Below, piece by piece: positions 10,154 to 20,700 of a DNA stretch of 64,000 nucleotides (positions within the stretch are counted from its first letter, which is position 1; the number at the start of each line of letters is the position of its first letter). This stretch comes from Chelonoidis abingdonii. Taxonomy: Eukaryota; Chordata; Testudines; Testudinidae. The translations under genes were made by a program, and so were the position numbers. The notes beneath the pieces were generated by a model. It was not told where the DNA came from. It saw only the letters and a list, made by a program, of their open reading frames with translations, and did not search any database. The stretch covers positions 32,394,479 through 32,458,478 of the forward strand of contig NC_133770.1 of the NCBI RefSeq assembly GCF_003597395.2, read 5' to 3'.

Positions 10154-11226
10154 TTATAAGCTGGGGAGGCATCAGTTGGAAGTAACAAAGGAGGAGAAGG
10201 ACCTTGGAGTATTGGTTGATCACAGGATGACTATGAGCCGCCAGTGTGATATGGCTGTGAAAAAAGCTAATGCGGTCTTGGGATGCATCAGGCGAGGTAT
10301 TTCCAGTAGAGATAAGGAGGTGTTAGGACCGTTATACAAGGCACTGGTGAGACCTCATCTGGAATATTGTGTGCAGTTCTGGTCTCCCATGTTTAAGAAG
10401 GATGAATTCAAACTGGAACAGGTACAGAGAAGGGCTACTAGGATGATCCAGGGAACGGAAAACCTGTCTTTTGAAAGGAGACTCAAAGAGCTTGGCTTGT
10501 TTAGCCTAACCAAAAGAAGGCTGAGGGGAGATATGATTGCTCTCTATAAATATATCAGAGGAATAAATACCAGGGAGGGAGAGGAATTATTTAAGCTCAG
10601 TACCAATGTGGACACAAGAAACAAATGGATATAAACTGGCTATCAGGAAGTTTAGACTTGAAATTAGATGAAGGTTTCTAACCATCAGAGGAGTGAAGTT
10701 CTGGAACAGCCTTCCAAGGGGAGTAAGTGGGGGCAAAAGACATATCTGGCTTCAAGATTAAGCTTGATAAGTTTATGGAGGGGATGGTATAATGGGATAG
10801 CCTAATTTTGGCAATTAATTTGTCTTTGACTACTAGTGGTAAATATGCCCAATGGCTTGTGATGGGTTGTTAGATAGGGTGGGATCTGAGTTACTACAGA
10901 GAATTCTTTCCTGGGTGTCTGGCTGGTGAGTCTTGCCCACATGCCCAGGGTTTAACTGATCGCCATATTTGAGGTCAGGAAGGAATTTTCCTCCACGGCA
11001 GATTGGCAGAAGCCCTGGGGTTTTTTCACCTTCCTGTGCAGCGTGGGTCATGGGTCACTTGCTGGAAGGTTCTCTGCACCTTGAAGTCTTTAAATCATAA
11101 TTTGAGGACTTCAATGGCTCAGATACAGGTTTGATACAGGAGTGGGTGGGTGAGATTCTGTGGCCTGCATTGTGCAGGAAGTAAGACTAATGGTCACTTC
11201 TGACCTTAAAGTCTATGATTCAGTGA
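10154..11226 (+). mobile_element. Sense CR1 LINE, 5' truncated, with AATTATTG duplication
   Basis: A 1,073-bp CR1 3' fragment inserted in the opposite orientation inside the older CR1. The 8-mer AATTATTG occurs immediately before (10146-10153) and after it (11227-11234). It ends TCTATGATTCAGTGA, in keeping with the short ATTCTATGA-type tail of CR1. The 5' third encodes the end of ORF2 (10176-10634); the remainder is 3' UTR ending with CR1-typical TCACTTCTGACCTTAAAGTCTATGA. Confidence 0.85.
10176..10634 (+). pseudogene. CR1 ORF2 C-terminal fragment
   Basis: A 152-codon open frame matches the region downstream of the CR1 reverse transcriptase palm: EEKDLGVLVDHRMTMSRQCD, GCIRRGISSRDKEVLGPLYK, ALVRPHLEYCVQFWSP, LEQVQRRATRMIQG and LFSLTKRRLRGDMIALYKYI. 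The endonuclease and catalytic RT are missing through 5' truncation, and the C-terminal end leaves frame at 10634 where the family usually continues. The start methionine is only the first in-frame ATG of a truncated copy. Confidence 0.85.
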
Positions 11227-11267
11227 AATTATTGACTATGATTGGTGGTCCACTATAACCCTTAGGT

Positions 11268-12287
11268 CAGGGGTGGGCAAACTACAGCCCCCCCAGGCTG
11301 AATCTGGCCCATCAGGGCTTTGGATCCTGACCACAGAATTGTCACCCCCGGGGCACCACGCGCCGCTCCCAGAAGTGGCCTGCACCATGTCCTGTGGCCT
11401 CCAGGGGAGGCGGGGCAGAGGGCTCCGCACACTGCCCTCACCTGTGGCTACCTCCCCCGAAGCTCCCATTGGCCAGTTACAGGGAACTGTGGCCAATGGG
11501 AGCACGCAGAGCCCTTTGTCCTCCCCCTCCCCCAGGGGCCACAGGGATGTGGTGCCAGCCATTTCTGGGAGCAGCGTGGGGCCAGGGCAGGCAGGCAGGC
11601 AGACAGACTGCTTGAGCCCTGCTGCATGCTGCTGACACCCCGGAGCCATTCCAGGTAAGTGGTGCCATGCTGAAGCCCACATCCTGAACCCCTCCTTCAC
11701 CCCAACCCCTTGCCCTGCAGGGCCGGCTCTAGCAATTTCGGCGCCCCAAGCACGGCGGCATGCCACGGGGGGTGCTCTGCCGCTCGCCAGTCCCGCGGCT
11801 CCGGTGGACCTCCCACAGGCGTTTCTGCGGAGGGTCTGATGGTCCCACGCTTCGGTGGAGCTGCTGCAGGCGTGTCTGCGGGAGGTCCACCGGAGCCGCG
11901 GGACCAGCGGACCGTCCACAGAAACACCTGTGGCAGGTCTACCGAAGCCGTGGGACCAACGGACCCTCCACAGAAATGCCTGTGAGAGGTCCACCGGAGC
12001 TGCCTGGCGCCCTCTGGGCAACCGGCAGAACGCCCCCCGCAGTGTGCCACCCCAAGAACGCACTTGGTGTGCTGTGGCCTGGAGCTGGCCCTGCCCTGAG
12101 CCCCCTGCCACACCTGTCCTGCACATCAACTCCCTGCCCTGAGCCTCCTCCCACACTTTGTACCCCCTCCTGAGCCCCCTTGGACACCCCGCACCCCATC
12201 CCCCTGCCCCAGTCCTACATTCATGGCTCTGCATGCAATTTCCCCACTCAGATGTGGCCCTCAGGCCAAAAAGTTTGCCCACCCCTG
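11268..12287. mobile_element. Nonautonomous hAT element, 7/8 TSD
   Basis: Termini CAGGGGTGGGCAAACT (11268) and AGTTTGCCCACCCCTG (ending 12287) are perfect inverse complements over 16 bp. Flanks CCTTAGGT (11260-11267) and CCCTAGGT (12288-12295) match at 7 of 8. The interior is GC-rich and contains a second nested element (11719-12104). A 348-codon minus-strand open frame (11236-12282) crosses both elements and their border and is judged a compositional artefact. Confidence 0.85.
11719..12104. mobile_element. Nested TIR element beginning CAGGGCCGGCTCTAG
   Basis: Left end CAGGGCCGGCTCTAG and right end CTGGAGCTGGCCCTG are inverted. CCCTG abuts both sides, so the duplication may be 5 bp or ambiguous because the termini contain the same letters. 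The core (about 11783-11995) holds diverged units of a GGAGGTCCACCGGAGCCGCGG-type motif in both orientations. Related CAGGGCC elements are at 1036, 32481 and 43307. Confidence 0.6.
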
Positions 12288-12573
12288 CCCTAGGTCCTTT
12301 TCAGCAGTACAAATGCTTAGCCAGTTATTCCCCATTTCGTAGTTGTGACTTTGACTTTTCCTTCCTAAGGGCTAATACTTTGCAGTTGTCTTGAATGATT
12401 TCAGACCAGTTCTCCATTTTTGTCAAGGTAATTTTGAATTCTAATCCTGTCCTCCAACATGCTAGCAACCCTTCCCAGCTTGGCGCCAGTTGCACCTTTT
12501 AAAGCAAAATCTCCACTCCTTCATCCAAGTCATTAATGAAAATATTGACTAGTGCCAGTCTCAGGTCTGACCT

Positions 12574-12876
12574 CTATAGGACTCCACTGGATACGTTGTC
12601 CCAATTTGACGGCGAACCATATAAACTATTTTTTGAGTATGGTCGCTCAACCAGTTGTGCACCCACCTCATAACAATTTACATCTAGACCACATTTCCCT
12701 AGTTTGCTTATGAGAATGTCATGTGGGACTGTGTCAAAAACCTTACTAAAATCATGATGTATCACTTCTACATCTTCATCTCTATCCACTAGGCCAGTAA
12801 ACCTGTCAAAGAAGGATATTAGGTTGGTTTGGGATGATTTGTTCTTAAATAATAGCCAACATGGATCTGTCATCAC
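12574..12876 (-). pseudogene. CR1 reverse transcriptase fragment
   Basis: A 100-codon minus-strand frame covers the CR1 RT fingers/palm: NKSSQTNLISFFDRFTGLVD, then DFSKVFDTVPHDILISKLGK with the first catalytic aspartate of motif A, then NGSLSNWDNVSSGV-like text leading to motif B. The family usually has LDFSKAFD here; this copy reads HHDFSKVFD. The downstream YxDD box lies beyond the preserved piece or in decayed sequence. It belongs to the 9261-13045 antisense CR1. Confidence 0.85.
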
Positions 12877-13239
12877 TATACTAGCCTCCAGGTGCTTATA
12901 AATTGCTTAATAATTTGTCCCAGTATCTTTCCAGGTGTTGAAGTTAGACCAGTCAACCCTGTAACTCCCCAGGGCCTCTTTGTTCTCCTTTTTAAAGATA
13001 GGTGCCATGTTTGCCCTTCTCCAGTCCTTTGGGCACACTCAGTATAAATGTTTTACTTCCACTATGCTGTAAAAGCAAACTCCATTTTGCCAGCATCAAC
13101 ATTTTACTGCGCTATGGGTAGCTTTGCTGTAATGCAACACTAATGGTAGTTAAGTGAGGAGGGGAATTACTGATTTTCCCTTCCTGCTTCCTTTGTTCAC
13201 AGAGAGAGAGATTCCTCTTCAGCCTGCCTATAATATACT

Positions 13240-13326
13240 AGAGAAGGCTTTGTAGCCTGTGCAATGCAGAAGGTCAGACATGATAATCATAATGATTCCC
13301 CCTGGCCTTAAAAATCTATGAATGAA
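13240..13326 (+). mobile_element. CR1 3' end fragment
   Basis: GCCTGTGCAATGCAGAAGGTCAG through CCCCTGGCCTTAAAAATCTATGAATG matches the last bases of a sense CR1 (compare 11160-11220). The rest of the element is missing. Confidence 0.65.
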
Positions 13327-14451
13327 TTTGGCACCATGCTAGTGTTCTTTACTCACTTATGCTTTGTATCAGTCGAAAGTGCTTCTCCTGTGGCCTGTTA
13401 AATTTTCATTTTTATTTTAAAGGACAAATGTAATTAAGTAAATCTGTCACTGGCCTATTCACTCTGGTGATACACTTGACTGGGGTACTATGAGTGGTGG
13501 CAGGACTTGCTAATACAGTCATGACCTGACTAGTTACCATGAGTGGAGATCTTAGGGCAAGTGTGTTTAAAGTTGCTCTAGCAACCACGGCCTGAAATAA
13601 AGAAACTACAAAAGCCTCTCTCTCTTTAAGATGATGAACTCCAGGTACAAAATAATACTCCTCAAAGAAGAAGAAAAAAAAAAAAGCCGCGCCAATAAGT
13701 AAAATTAAAACGCCGTCTGGCACAATGCTGTAGATTAGAAATGTAAGTAGGAGGCAAGGTGGGTCACCAGAGGTCAACCAAGAATCCAAGTAATAAATTT
13801 TGTACAGTCATTTTGCAGTCCTGCTCCCACTATGGGTTGCACTTCCCTCAATACAATGGTTATTTTGCACAATTGCAGATAAAGAGTGAGCAAGAGTGTG
13901 TGTGTGTATATATACATATATATGATGGTATTTTACACATCAGGTAAAGAGAGAGAGTGTGTACACATATATAATTCCATAAATATCACTAATATTTAAT
14001 ATTTTTAAAATAAGTATCCAGACACCATTATGAAATAGGTGGAATTAATCAGGATACCGTCTTTTGAGAAAAGAAAGTTCTCTCTCATTTAAACTTAAAC
14101 AGGTTAATCTTCTTTATTTCCCACATGTCTATATGTAGCTTAAACTTATTTTTAATAATTAAATACTAGTGATCTTTCTGGGCTTTCAGGGCTTCCAGGT
14201 CGGTAACTCCAGACCAATACTCCTTGCAAACTATCTTGGAGTGGGGGTACCCAGGGCTACCAGCTCAGTCATTGATCTCAGGACTTTAAAGCTCCCAGCT
14301 CCCCAATGGCTGCTTGATGGGAAGCTGGGAGTCTCAGAACTGGGCTTCCCAAGATAGATTTCATGTAGAAACTTAAAAAAAATTATCTAGATAATGGTGA
14401 AATTAAATGTTCAGCTCTCTCTGCCATGGGAAATTATGAACAAAAAACAAA
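13327..14451. other. AT-rich sequence with simple repeats
   Basis: No gene seen. It holds an A-rich tract (13672-13685) and a (TG)n/(TA)n microsatellite (about 13895-13925). 14169-14357 contains a partly self-complementary stretch (AAGCTCCCAGCTCCCC versus GGGAAGCTGGGAGTC) of unknown origin. Confidence 0.5.
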
Positions 14452-14693
14452 AAACTGTTATCTACCTTTCGTAACTCTTGTTCTTTGAGATGTGTTGCTC
14501 ATGTCCATTCCATTCCAGGTGTGTGCGCGCCCCACATGAACAGTTGGAGATTTTTGCCTTAGTGGTATCCGTAGGGCCAGCTGTCACGCCGTCTAGAGTG
14601 CCACACTCCTGCGTCATTATATCAGGCGCCACTTGCCCTACGCCCTCTCAGTTCCTTCTTGCCAGCAACTCTAACTGAGGGGTAGGAGGGAAG

Positions 14694-14740
14694 GTAATGG
14701 AATGGACATGAGCAACACATCTCGAAGAACAACAGTTCTC
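14694..14740 (-). repeat. Half of a DIRS internal complementary region
   Basis: AATGGAATGGACATGAGCAA through CGAAGAACAACAG mirrors this copy's own left terminus and corresponds to the right-end half of the first copy's region (6781-6840). The left-end half (GAGCAAACACTCAAAG type) is absent, so the internal deletion starts at this point. Confidence 0.65.
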
Positions 14741-15659
14741 AAAAAACAACAGCTGCTCTTCAGCATTCAGTGGCCACCCTTCGGAACAGGGTTTGGTGCT
14801 CCTTAAAATCATCTGGTAAGTTAGCACGAGAGGGCCCTGCCACAGCCTCATCTGGAGAGGATAAGGACAACTGGACCATTATGGGGAAGGTGGTCTCGGG
14901 GTGGGCACCTGCCTTTCCACCCCAGCGTCCACTTGCACTTTGTGCGCCGAGCCCAGTGCCGTTGGTGCTGTCTGATGTTTGTCTGAAACAGTGACTGATG
15001 TTTGATGTGAAGGGGGCATCAACATAACCAGAATGCCCCAGGGATTCCAGTAGGGCCACTGTGGAAGTGAACGCAGCCTCAGGAGCCTAGTCATGACAGT
15101 GCTGTCTCGGCGAGGGGCTAAACTGTCGATGCCTGAGTCTGGCGGCTAACTGGGTGAGCAGTGCTGGGAGTAGGAGGAGTGGCACCACGTTGGGGAATGT
15201 TCCTGTGGTCTAGAAGACAACGATCGACGTCATGGAGAGGGTCAGCAGGAGGATGACCAGTGCCTACCATGCGGTGACTGGCGCCACCCTCTGAGCAAGT
15301 CTTAATGAGAGGGTCGAGACCAGGAGTCTGGTGCTGGCGACCTGTGGCAGCGAACTGACAACCTGGGTTGATGTGGAGACAGAGCTGTGCCTTGGCTCTA
15401 GAGACCAGTGATGTTCACTCATCTTGGAGGCTTTCACGACTGGCTTGCCCTCATAGGAAGCCTTTGCCAGGTCCATTGCCACACACAGCACTGGCTGCAC
15501 TGGTAGTATCCTTTGCTCTCTGGGCACTGGGAAGGCCTGGAGTCAGTGGCAGATTTTTTTGGGGGTGGAGGGGGGTAAGAGGTCCCCTAGGAGATGTGTC
15601 CCCATGTGGCTCTGGAGCAGGCACGTGGCCCGAACAGAATCCTTTACCCAATGCCCCTT

Positions 15660-15960
15660 AGTCCTTCTTTTTCCAACTTATTTTTGGGCACAGGTGAAGG
15701 AGAATGGTGCCAGGTAGGTGCCAAGGGTGCACTACACCCCAAGGCCAAAATGCTGGGATTTGTGTCCAGCTGAGACAGCTCTGAGGCTGGGCGGACAGCA
15801 GTCTCCATGAGGAGGGCCTCAAATGGATGGGGAACTCTTTTTTTGTGTCCTGGGACAAAAGTTCTTACAGATGCAACACTTCTCTTTTACGTGAGATTCC
15901 CCCAAGCACTTCAAACAGCTGCCATTGGAGTCACTAACAGGCATAGGCCTATTAGAGTCA
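15660..15960 (-). pseudogene. DIRS gag N-terminal remnant with CCHC knuckle
   Basis: On the minus strand, 15917-15876 reads CLKCLGESHVKEKC, a C-x2-C-x4-H-x4-C zinc knuckle of the nucleic-acid-binding type used by Gag proteins. Downstream text (FVPGHKKRVPHPFEALLMETAV) parallels the leader of the first DIRS (around 900-1010). Stop codons and frame changes are expected in this decayed copy; I did not find one continuous frame covering the whole gag. Confidence 0.55.
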
Positions 15961-16162
15961 GCACAGGGCTTAAAACCCAGAGACTGAGGCATGCCTCGCT
16001 TGGGGCAAAGTCCCTGCCGGGACCCTAACTTACTAATTACAGTACTTACTAACTAACTACAACAAACAGAACTGTTTACAGCTCTAACACACAAAGCAAA
16101 GAGAGGAAATCACTGACCACTTGTGAGGCAAGGAAAAGAGGCGCTCCGACCAACCACATGGG

Positions 16163-16345
16163 AGGTAAGAAGGAACTGAGAGGGCGCAGGGCAGTGCCTG
16201 ATATACTGACGCATGAGTGCGGCACTCCAGAGGGTGCCACAGCTGACCCTATGGAAACCGCTAGGGCAAAAGTTTCTGACAACTGTGCACATGGGCATGC
16301 ATACACCTAGAATGGAGTCGACATGAGCAAGCACTCAAAGAAGAA
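16163..16345 (-). repeat. Inverted terminal repeat of second DIRS
   Basis: Pairs with 14480-14670 in reverse complement and ends GACATGAGCAAGCACTCAAAG near 16342. By comparison with the first DIRS this is the element's 5' end. Confidence 0.75.
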
Positions 16346-16738
16346 TTTACACTTTTTGTGCTGAAATGGAAGGGTTTTTTCTAGAATTTTCCAAGGAACA
16401 GCAATTCTGACTTTCAGCCAACTCTTTCTGAGCCTGCTACAAGTCCCCTTGCCAAGAAGAGACTATTGTGCTCCTCCCCTTGCACAGCCCACAGAACTCA
16501 GCGCAGAAAGGCGTCTGCAATCCCTTTGGGTGCAGATGCACTTCCTCTCATATCACAGTGTGAGCAGTGGAAACCTGCTGCAAGAAATCCCTGCCCCACC
16601 AACACAGCTGTCTCTAACACAGTAAGGGCAGTTGGAGTGCACACAAACAAATGAAAATACAAGTCTCTGCACAACCACATACCACATAAAATGGTACATG
16701 TACTTAGTCCACGTTAGCTTATTACCTGCAGAAGGGCT
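16346..16738. other. Single-copy sequence, no gene recognised
   Basis: Short open frames at 16466-16654 and 16498-16680 overlap on opposite strands and show no domain. No repeat structure is evident. Confidence 0.45.
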
Positions 16739-16826
16739 CTGTGTAAGCTTGAAAGCTGGTGTGTCTCACCTACAGAAGTTGATCCAATAATACATATTAC
16801 CTCACCCACCTTGTCTTGATTATTAT
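16739..16826 (+). repeat. Ancient dispersed repeat fragment (sense)
   Basis: CTCTGTGTAAGCTTGAAAGCT…AACTTGATCCAATAAT-like text ending TATTACCTCACCCACCTTGTCT. A reversed relative lies at 17300-17365 (GAGTGAGGTAATATCCTTTACTGG…GGTGAAAGAGACTAC). It resembles a repeat common across amniotes; class unknown. Confidence 0.5.
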
Positions 16827-17299
16827 AAGGCAGCTCTGGCTGAAACATACTTCCTGTATATACCCACTAGCTCTGCCAGCAATGCTGTTAGGATACACTG
16901 AAGAGGCCTCTCCCCTCCAAACTCATCCTCTTAGTCCCTCTAATGCTCTGGCTGTGGAATTGATTCATTGCTCAGGCACCACAACTATCTAACAAATGAG
17001 TCACAATTCATCTTCGCAACACTGGATAAACGTATGAATTTCACGACACTGCTAGTGCTGTAATTTCAGTGGTTTGCTGATCATGAGTCGGGGCTAGTTG
17101 TACTTAGATGTGGCCTCTTCAACTCCTTTGAAAACTGAAACTGTGTGTCAGCCCACTGAGATGGCCACAACAGGAACAAATCTTTCCTTCCTTCAAGCCC
17201 CAGGAAAGCAGAATGATAAGAAAAGAAGATCAAATTCAGGAAACGTAACAAAGAATGTTACATGGCCCAAGCAAACTACCCATATTTTATTAGAGAGAG

Positions 17300-17365
17300 A
17301 CCAGCTGAGTGAGGTAATATCCTTTACTGGACCAAGGTTCGCTGGTGAAAGAGACTACACTTATT
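17300..17365 (-). repeat. Ancient dispersed repeat fragment (antisense)
   Basis: Reverse-complement partner of 16739-16826: AGTGAGGTAATATCC and GGTGAAAGAGAC mirror GGATATTACCTCAC-type and GTCTCTTTCACC-type blocks of the family. The two pieces are about 475 bp apart in inverted orientation. Confidence 0.5.
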
Positions 17366-17479
17366 GACATTTACACTGACAAACTCAATCCCTCTTTATC
17401 TATAGCACAGATACCACAGAGGCAGCAACAGTGAGAGTTTCCTGAGCCTGCCCTGCTCCAGCTCTATGCTAGAGTGCGA

Positions 17480-17759
17480 GGGCTGATCTACAGTGGGGGG
17501 GCGATATTGATCTAAGATATGCAACTTCAGCTACGTGAATAGCATAGCTCAAGTCGAAGAATCTTAGATCGATTTACCTCGGGTTCTCACAGTGCGGGAT
17601 CGACGTCCGCGGCTCCCCCTGTCGACTCTGCTACCGCCGCTCGCTCCAGTAGAATTCCGGAGTCGACGGGAGCGCATTTGGGGATTGATGAGACGCGATA
17701 TATCAATCCCTGAAAAATCAATCGCTACCCGCCGATACGGCAGGTAGTCTGGACGTACT
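17480..17759. mobile_element. Harbinger-like MITE, relative of 9779-10060
   Basis: Begins GGGCTGATCTACAGT and ends CAGGTAGTCTGGACGTACTC, aligning along its length with the 9779 copy (shared AAGATATGCAACTTCAGCTA-like, GATTGATTTATCGCG-like and CTACCTGCC-like blocks). CpG-rich in places. No clean TTA duplication remains. Confidence 0.7.
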
Positions 17760-20700
17760 CTATGAGAGGGTAGTTGGCTCAGTGTCCCATCCATGTGACT
17801 GTCAACTATAGTGAGACCACACGGACCTAAGAGTAACTAGTTTTGTCACTACTACCCTGACTTGAATCCTTACTGTGGAAGGTCACAGGATACCGAATCT
17901 ACTGCCTGGAGCACCCAGACCCCACTGGTTTATTTGTTTGATGTTGAGCTATCACTGATGGCTGTGCCACTAGTGAAATCTTTAAAGCTATGGTAAACTT
18001 ACACCAATACAAATCTGATTTTCTGTTAAGCCATGTGTGTAGGAAAGACGTACATTTATTACCCACGTACTGTGGTATGTATGGCACAATGGGTCTGATC
18101 ACAGGAGCGAAGGCAGGATTCAGCCTGCTATCTGTTTGTTATAGAAAGAGGACTGTGGAAACTTTACCATTCACAGGGTCATTTCTAAAGGGATCCTGCA
18201 CGCTTTCTTCCTGAAGGCACAGCTAGCTCTTGAATGCTAAACAGTCAGTTCCCAGCGTAATTATTCTCCTTTAAGGCCTTACAAACAGTTCATGAAGTTA
18301 CTGAGGCATTTTCAGTGTGTGAACAGGGGTCATTTTTCACTGGTTTTTTGAGGACTCCAGCACTCTGCTGAATCAGTGGTGTATCTTGACTGTACAGAGC
18401 TGTAAGGTTACTAGTGGCATTATGCATAGCTAAATGTATCTGCCTCTGCATTTTACCTGAAGAATTCCAGCTTAGATTAGGGAGAATGCAATAATTATAT
18501 ATTGGCTCTGTTAGACACAATAAAATACTATACCAAGAATGTATAGCACTGTCCTACTATGACTTAAAATCCCTCCGTGACATTTTTAATTGTACAAATA
18601 CATTTTTCATTTATAGTTCAACATTATAAAAGAAAACAAGAGATCTTAAGATAAATTGTTAAAATACCACCTTAAAGTTACCTATAGCTCTAACCCTATC
18701 TGTTCCCAGCTGCAGAACTAAAACGTTAGTGCCCAACTCTACAGGCAGAGTTACTGAGGTGAGCACAGCTGGGAATGGAATAATTCTATCTCTCTAAGAA
18801 TACACACAAAGAAATAAAGCATAGAAAACTGTACTTCAGTAGGAGCTGTACATATCCAGGCACTTACTGCACCTCTTTCATGTGGTCAGTTTGAAAGGAA
18901 AATGATCATGCCAGATAATCTTGCAAGCAATTTACAAATGGAACTGAAAATAAACTGAAAGTTTAGCTAAAATTTGAAGTGCTGTTATCTGAAAAAGGAC
19001 TTGAAGCAGAAGTTCAAAATTACACTGATCACCTGTAAAGTCTCAAAAGTACTTAATCTAACCGGAAATTCTAAATCCTAATATCTAGTTTAAGCATAAT
19101 AGAAAGCTCTTCGTTCTCAAAAATATAAACTGCAATAATAAAGTTTAACTTCCTCTGTGTGTGTGCGTTTAGCCACCGTTTCCAGTAGTGCGAAAGAGAA
19201 TGAGTTTTCTATTTTTCCAGCACTGAAAAGAGAGAGGGTGAGTTATGGGACTAAATTAAGGATATATTATTTTTAAAGTACTCAAAAAGAAGTCTCTTTT
19301 TGTTTGTTTAGAATTCTCTTCTAAATTCGTTTTTTGTTTGTTTTGTGTGGTAGACTTGGAGCAAGGGTGATGGGTAGGGGGTTGGAGTTGGGCTTTTTAA
19401 AGCATGTCACAGCCACAGTTCAGAACATCCCAGTGTCTTCCTTGTGCTATTGCAGATCAGCCTTACTCTTCCGGGGTGAAGTGAACCCAGAGCAACCTCA
19501 GAATTACAGCTCAATTACATAAGACACAATCTGCAACCTAGCTACAGTTTAAAAGTCTATTTATTTTATTCATCATGTCTAGAGGAAAAAAAAAATAGTA
19601 TGATGCTGCTTTTGCAGCAGACAGAAATTAATCTCCCCCCCTCCAGCCCCTCTAAAATTCAAATTAGCCTCCGATTCAGTGTCTTTGCCACCAGGTCATG
19701 AATGCTAAACAGTCTGCTTCTAGTTCAGTCTGTTCAGTGCCTGTCTAATGATTATTCTCCATAGAAACCCTGCTGGAGTCAGTTATTATTCTTTCCTCAT
19801 GCACTTGTATTGCTCCTGTATTTATATAAGATTAAGTAGTCATGTTAGTTTTTTTACCTCTCTGATTGGAGCTTATTTTAACTTCAATTAAGCCATCAGC
19901 CCAGACCTTCTGAAGGCAGAGCAATAGCTTTTCCATTATAATTCTCTCCACCTTTTGTATGAAAATGATGCTGATGATTGGTTGCTTTGGGGATTACTCT
20001 GTGGCAGATAACCAATGAGAAAAGTCATGGAGGATAAATGGTGCCAGACTCCCAGAGGTGCTGTGGCACCGTGTAATTATTGTTCCAGACAGCTGAAAGC
20101 AGCAGGTTTTCTGGTTCCCTGCTTAGTTTTACTCTGCCATGATTGCTAGCATGGAAAGACACTGATTATAAGTAAACATTAATTATGCCCTGCTAGCACA
20201 TTGTTTAAGGTACGGTATGCTCAGCTTAATAGAACTACAACCCCGTACTTGGCTTATTTTTTTTTAGTAACATTTTTTTTTCTAAGATTCAGCCTCCAGA
20301 GCCTGATTTTGATTTTCTATACCGAGGACATTTCTTCCAAATATCCTCCTCATGCATGGCTAGAGTTATGGAGTTTTCTTGTAGCACTACTTACATACCG
20401 TACTGCAGCTCTGCTGCTACGGTAAGTATAAGTATTTGAGCTGTGACTTTTACCACTCATCCAAATCTGAACAGAGGAACATTTTCTTTTTGCCTTCAAA
20501 CATTTAAATCACTCAGCATGCCTAATGAGATTATTTGGATGGTGTGGCTATTTCTGAGAACACTTCATTTTTATTTTTTTTTTAGCCTTTTAAAATGCAA
20601 GTGTATAGTTCTGCAATTGTATAGTTCTGCAATTGTATATATTGCCTCTTGAGTTCAGTGGAAAGTTTCAAAGTGATTTCCATGGCACTATGAACACAAT

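Larger units (their letters stand above)
9261..13045 (-). mobile_element. Antisense CR1 LINE, split by three later insertions
   Basis: Starts AGAATCACAGGGACCTTGAG, the reverse complement of a CR1 3' UTR, and runs through 9261-10153, 11235-11267 and 12288-about 13042. The outer pieces join cleanly when the inserts are removed (Harbinger-like MITE 9779-10060, sense CR1 10154-11226, hAT 11268-12287). The far part encodes CR1 reverse transcriptase on the minus strand (12574-12876). It is 5' truncated, as is usual for CR1. Confidence 0.85.
14452..16345 (-). mobile_element. Internally deleted DIRS copy, minus orientation
   Basis: Left end GTTCTTTGAGATGTGTTGCTCATG equals the reverse complement of the right terminus of the first DIRS; right end GAGCAAGCACTCAAAGAAGAA (to 16345) equals the reverse complement of its left terminus, so this copy is reversed. 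About 190-bp inverted repeats (14480-14670 with 16163-16340) share AGTTCCTTCTTGCC, GCGTCA and AGTGGTATCCGTAGGG-like blocks. Half of the internal complementary region (14694-14740) survives. RT and recombinase are gone: a nonautonomous deletion derivative. Confidence 0.8.

Noticed and set aside
11236..12282. 348-codon minus-strand open frame, the longest in the window
   Set aside because: It spans a hAT, a nested element and the hAT flank, is driven by GC-rich repeat units, and has no recognisable domain.
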